64,000 nt of DNA from Paraburkholderia piptadeniae (GTDB lineage Bacteria > Pseudomonadota > Gammaproteobacteria > Burkholderiales > Burkholderiaceae). The stretch's first letter is position 1, and the number at the start of each line of letters is the position of its first letter. The notes under the pieces were generated by a model that worked only from the letters and a program-made list of their open reading frames with translations, made no database searches and was not told where the DNA came from. Where the stretch lies: positions 24,878 to 88,877 of the forward strand of contig NZ_CYGY02000026.1 of assembly GCF_900007165.1 (NCBI RefSeq), given 5' to 3'. Position numbers and translations under genes: made by a program. Shown here in pieces: positions 61,181-64,000 of the stretch.

Positions 61181-61640
61181 CCGATCCCTCGGTGAACAAC
61201 GACTTCGAGTCCCTCTTTGTGCCAGCTAGCCTTCGCAGCCCGAAAAATTGTCATCCGGCGTCCGACGGATTTTGACAATTTTGCGCACAGTATAAAAAGA
61301 GGGCGCAATAAAATCATTTAAAGATTGTTAGATCGGTTCGCCTAACCGATTGCTTTAGCCCGCAGGGGCCGCCCGCAAGGCGGCGCTGTCGATGGCGGCG
61401 CCCGTCGCCTCTCGCCTGTCGCGGGCTGTGATCGCTCGCTGCGAATCACGCCGGACAGGCTCTGAACTGTGGCCATCAGCTGTCAAATGGCTGACGGTCG
61501 CGAACCGACTGGATCGACCATTGAGCAGACGAGGCCGCGTCGATCGCAGCGATCCCGCTCACCCGCGCTGGCTCGCCGCTCGCGGCAGTCGAACTACCGG
61601 ATGGCTGCCGGCAAGCACCGGCAACCGATCGGCAGATGAG
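61181..61640. other. intergenic region with dyad and small hairpins
   Basis: 460 bases. Holds the long-spaced dyad at 61244-61282, then small hairpins ATCGGTT/AACCGAT (61332-61350) and GCCGCC/GGCGGC (61368-61384). TGGCAC on the minus strand near 61220 resembles a sigma-54 -24 box, but its -12 partner is imperfect. Confidence 0.5.
61244..61282. promoter_or_regulatory. long-spaced dyad AATTGTCA...TGACAATT, site 1
   Basis: AAAATTGTCA (61244-61253) and TGACAATTTT (61273-61282) form a perfect 10-bp inverted repeat with a 19-base spacer. The spacer itself carries TCCG/CGGA. It lies about 65-100 bases upstream of the start of the gene at 61180 (-). The same eight-base arms recur at 62535. Confidence 0.65.
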
Positions 61641-61790
61641 TTACGGATGCACGACGTGGGGCAGCGTTCCACCCGCGCCGCGTGCGGCCACGCCTTCCTG
61701 CAGGATGACGCACATGCTCGTGAACAGGACGAGGATGACGAGCGCCATGCTGCACAATCCGATGATTCTCCAGGTCTTCATCTTCGCCAT
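61641..61790 (-). CDS. 49-residue single-helix membrane protein
   Basis: A short frame from the ATG at 61790 to a TAA at 61641. One hydrophobic helix (about 9-30, IIGLCSMALVILVLF) follows a basic start (MAKMKTW), then a short polar tail. No strong ribosome site is visible, but the composition is that of a real small membrane protein. An internal ATG at residue 4 is also possible. Same strand as mscL, downstream of it. Confidence 0.45.
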   Translation of the reverse strand: MAKMKTWRIIGLCSMALVILVLFTSMCVILQEGVAARGAGGTLPHVVHP

Positions 61791-61883
61791 CCGTGTGAGC
61801 AGCGTGCAGTGGGCGCGCGTTGCGAATGAAAGGCCTCGGTATTGCTGTGAGTCGCGGCGCAGGTCGCGCCGTGAGTCGAACTT

Positions 61884-62330
61884 TCAGGAAACGCGGCCCG
61901 TCACGGCATCGCGAATCTCACGCAGCAGCAGCACGTCTTCGGATGGCGCGGCGGGTACGGGTGCAGCGACCGGGTCCGGATTGCGCAGGCGATTGATGAA
62001 CTTCACCATCATGAAGATGATGAAAGCGAGGATGATGAAGTTGATCAGCACGGTGATAAACGAGCCGTAACCGAACGCCGCGACGCCGGCAGCCTGTAGA
62101 TCTTTATAGGAGTCCGGGTTGCCCTTGAAGGTGGACGGTATGTCGCCAAGGCGTACGAACATGTTCGAGAAGTCGAGGCCGCCCGTCGCGACGCCGATCA
62201 CGGGCATGATCAGATCCTTCACCAGCGAACTGACGATGCCCGAAAAGGCACCGCCAATGATGACGCCGACAGCGAGATCCATTACGTTGCCCTTGAGGGC
62301 AAATTCCTTGAATTCCTGAACGATACGCAT
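61884..62330 (-). CDS. mscL: large-conductance mechanosensitive channel
   Basis: 148 aa, close to the usual length. N-terminal amphipathic start [20 protein letters not shown], first helix with the gate region [16 protein letters not shown], periplasmic loop, second helix ([20 protein letters not shown]) and a charged C-terminal helix bundle. A homopentamer in the inner membrane that releases solutes on osmotic downshock. Confidence 0.96.
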   Translation of the reverse strand: MRIVQEFKEFALKGNVMDLAVGVIIGGAFSGIVSSLVKDLIMPVIGVATGGLDFSNMFVRLGDIPSTFKGNPDSYKDLQAAGVAAFGYGSFITVLINFIILAFIIFMMVKFINRLRNPDPVAAPVPAAPSEDVLLLREIRDAVTGRVS

Positions 62331-62481
62331 CGGCTTTCCCTTGTCTTTTTTCGAGCAAATTGCAATGACTTATGCGTGACAACTTGATGACCATTGTGCG
62401 GCAGTCGCACGCTTCAACGATCATCGGGACGCTGGATAGTCCAGTCTGGTAGTTCTCCCTGATTGCCTTCGTATTCGATGA

Positions 62482-62526
62482 AATTCGAATCGCGGTAGGT
62501 ACTATATGAGATCCGCAAATCGAATT
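62482..62526. promoter_or_regulatory. imperfect 14-bp dyad
   Basis: AATTCGAATCGCGG (62482-62495) and CCGCAAATCGAATT (62513-62526) match at 12 of 14 positions with a 17-base spacer that contains TACTAT, a possible -10. Immediately adjacent to the second AATTGTCA dyad. Confidence 0.45.
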
Positions 62527-62534
62527 CTTTTAGC

Positions 62535-62570
62535 AATTGTCAAGTCGACGAACAAACACGAATGACAATT
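62535..62570. promoter_or_regulatory. long-spaced dyad AATTGTCA...TGACAATT, site 2
   Basis: AATTGTCA (62535-62542) and TGACAATT (62563-62570) with a 20-base spacer; site 1 at 61246 has the same arms with a 19-base spacer. It lies about equally far from the mscL and the + gene starts. Confidence 0.6.
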
Positions 62571-62775
62571 CCCGTTTGCGCCTTTGATGCAATGACGTAT
62601 CGGAAGAAGACGGCCATATGCTCGTCGTGCGAAAACTGCACTAACATTATTTAAAAAACGAACACATCGGGTTTTGGTAGTCTTTTGACGTCAGGAATCG
62701 ATCGTCGTATGTGAACGAGCGGTGCAACAGCTTCGCAGCCTGCGCAACGTTGTCCGATAACGCGAGGGATTCATC

Positions 62776-63048
62776 ATGCTGATGTGGATTGCAAACTGGG
62801 CAGCACGCCACGCGCCGACGCCCGAGAAACAGGCCGAGCGCGCGGTGGATGAACTGCGCATGGAATTGTTCCGTGCCGAACAACAGGTACTCGACGCACA
62901 GCTGCGCGCTGAGTACTACCGGTCGCGGCTTATCTTCCTCGAAGATGTCACGAGAAAGGGCATCGAGGCGGTGTCCGACCAGCGCAAGGAACAACAGGAC
63001 GTGTCACTGCCGACGCGCCCGGGACCCAGGCTCACTGCCGCGCAATAA
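62776..63048 (+). CDS. small conserved hypothetical protein
   Basis: 90 aa; GAGGG precedes the ATG. A hydrophobic but short N-end (MLMWIANWAARH) leads to a long charged helix (about 17-70, ELRMELFRAEQQVLDAQLRA) likely to form a coiled coil. The tail is polar and Pro-containing. Common small protein type in Burkholderiaceae; function unknown. A strong terminator follows. Confidence 0.75.
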   Translation: MLMWIANWAARHAPTPEKQAERAVDELRMELFRAEQQVLDAQLRAEYYRSRLIFLEDVTRKGIEAVSDQRKEQQDVSLPTRPGPRLTAAQ

Positions 63049-63083
63049 CGGCATCTCGACTTGCGACGTAGCGAATGTGTCGA

Positions 63084-63123
63084 AAGCCGAAGGGATTTGC
63101 GAGCAAATCCCTTCGGCTTATTT
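63084..63123 (+). terminator. long perfect hairpin terminator
   Basis: AAGCCGAAGGGATTTGC (63084-63100) pairs with its exact complement at 63103-63119, then a short ATTT run. It ends the gene at 62776-63048; a weaker mirrored function on the other strand is possible because an A-run opens the stem. Confidence 0.8.
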
Positions 63124-63246
63124 GAATGATCGGGAAAGACATCGCGGCTGCAACTCTGCCGCGATGTAAGTCTTCACACGGGCAGCCAGCACATCGACGA
63201 GTTCAACCGCTTTTGTCTCATGCACCGGCTGGCATGCGGAACGCGG

Positions 63247-63471
63247 TTACGCCTGAGAACCTGAAGCGTCATCCGCTTGCGGATCGTCGGCTGCCTCTTG
63301 CGCGACGTCCTTCTTCTTTTCGACCAGCGACTCCAGCGCGCCTGCGCCTTCGAAGCCTGCCACGGCGGCCGCTGCCTTGGTCAGCAGACCCGCATCCGGA
63401 TCAACCTTTTCGAGCGCTTCGACTGCCGCTACCGCGCCCGCTATTTCGCCCACCTTGTCGAGGATTCCCAT
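63247..63471 (-). CDS. small acidic hypothetical protein
   Basis: 74 aa from the ATG at 63471, which has AGGGAG upstream. Ala-rich helix (GEIAGAVAAVEALEKVDPDA) followed by GFEGAGALESLVEKKK and an acidic Asp/Ala tail. No Cys, no signal peptide. Unknown function; resembles small stress-type proteins of this lineage only in composition. Confidence 0.6.
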   Translation of the reverse strand: MGILDKVGEIAGAVAAVEALEKVDPDAGLLTKAAAAVAGFEGAGALESLVEKKKDVAQEAADDPQADDASGSQA

Positions 63472-64000
63472 ACCACGCTCCCTTAAAAGATCTGTTATTC
63501 GCATCGAGCCACGCCGAATACGCGCTGCCGTCACACGCTCCCAATGGCATCTTCGTTCACAACTCAAAAAAAGAAGCCGCAGCCACGGCTGCGGCTCTAA
63601 ATGCCACTTGCGGTACGGTCACCGCGACTTCATTCTCGTTCGTTGTCCCGCAAGCATCAACGGTGATCGCGCAGATTTAACTATCTTTGAACATCTGGCG
63701 CTGTAGCCCGCGCATCTGTTCGCCGCATGAGTTTTTGCTGACCGTGCGAATCGACGAAGGGCACAGCCAGATTGCGTGCGACGCGTCGCGCGAATCGTAT
63801 GCATCGAAACGCGACCGATGCGTGTCAGGGTTCATGTGCAGCCGGCGTGCAATCAGCGAACCTGACGCATCGCCCGATGCCGTTGATTGAAAATTTTCCC
63901 CGCGCTTGAAACCTCACTTGCTTCGTCGCCTATCACCGTCGCCTGTGATCCGCGATGCACGCCACGCCGGGCGCGCAAGATGCTAGTATCCCGAGTTAAA
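63472..64000. other. right-edge stretch without a confident gene
   Basis: 529 bases with a - strand terminator at 63566-63596 and AT-richer sequence near 63885. Short frames here have no ribosome site or recognisable content. A gene to the right of the window may begin just past the edge. Confidence 0.45.
63566..63596 (-). terminator. Rho-independent terminator on - strand
   Basis: Read on the minus strand, AGCCGCAGCC (63596-63587) pairs with GGCTGCGGCT (63584-63575), then TC and seven T. No confident - gene lies to its right within the window, so it ends either a transcript from beyond 63.6 kb or a small RNA. Confidence 0.8.

Larger units (their letters stand above)
62331..62775. other. regulatory intergenic region upstream of mscL
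   Basis: 445 bases of AT-rich DNA between mscL (-) and a + gene. It carries two adjacent dyads (62482-62526 and 62535-62570). A plausible + promoter is TTGACG near 62685 with TATGTG 17 bases on. Confidence 0.5.

Noticed and set aside
61205..61230. Sigma-54 promoter (TGGCAC on minus strand)
   Set aside because: The -24 box is good but the -12 GC is replaced by GA at the required distance.
61272..61296. TTGACA followed by TATAAA as a sigma-70 promoter
   Set aside because: The spacer is only 13 bases, too short; TTGACA is better explained as part of the inverted repeat.

Overview
The window is GC-rich, densely coded chromosomal DNA of a Burkholderiaceae bacterium, most likely Paraburkholderia or Caballeronia. 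The basis is family content (a DUF3331 relic, XapX proteins, Burkholderia-type porins, short lineage-specific small proteins), strong GC bias in codon third positions, and many 4-base ATGA/GTGA gene overlaps. No rRNA, tRNA, CRISPR array, insertion sequence, integrase or phage gene was seen.

Layout. 0.1-7.3 kb: a pepsin-like lipoprotein, glycogen phosphorylase (-), a small conserved protein, a DHA2-type MFS pump, and L-threonine aldolase (-). 7.4-13.3 kb: a periplasmic binding protein overlapping a CHASE-PAS-GGDEF-EAL protein (-), a YdeI-like protein, and an aromatic-acid MFS transporter (-). 13.3-28.4 kb, all on +: an OxlT-type transporter, then mxaRSACKL (six overlapping genes known from methanol dehydrogenase maturation), then a tryptophan tryptophylquinone (TTQ) amine dehydrogenase operon: large subunit, MauE, MauD, small subunit, two c-type cytochromes, an aldehyde dehydrogenase and a porin. 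The proposed flow is amine in through the porin, periplasmic oxidation to an aldehyde with electrons passing to the cytochromes, then aldehyde to acid in the cytoplasm. No methanol dehydrogenase gene and no mauG lie in the window.

28.5-35.1 kb: a chaperone-usher pilus operon (pilin, chaperone, usher, tip adhesin, small secreted protein) with a divergent pilin-like gene. 35.2-40.0 kb (-): a four-gene aminoethylphosphonate operon (second nucleotidyltransferase, PEP mutase fused to a nucleotidyltransferase, phosphonopyruvate decarboxylase, AEP transaminase) predicted to make an activated CMP-AEP-like donor. 40.3-43.4 kb: a membrane-anchored protein with a DUF4148-like tail, a frameshifted DUF3331 gene, a BON-domain protein and an AlgE-like outer-membrane channel.

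43.6-53.6 kb: a duplicated module of unknown function. Each copy has a YcaC-like hydrolase, a tiny XapX membrane protein and a large amidohydrolase with a Cys/His-rich tail. The copies are arranged on either side of a LysR regulator whose promoter carries a perfect palindrome; one copy also carries DoxX and a secreted VOC protein. 53.8-64 kb: a CPA1 antiporter, a lipoprotein, an operon of response regulator, LysM-FecR protein and CHASE2 histidine kinase, small proteins, MscL, and intergenic regions with two copies of a long-spaced dyad.

All functional calls come from reading motifs and gene order by eye. No database search was run.
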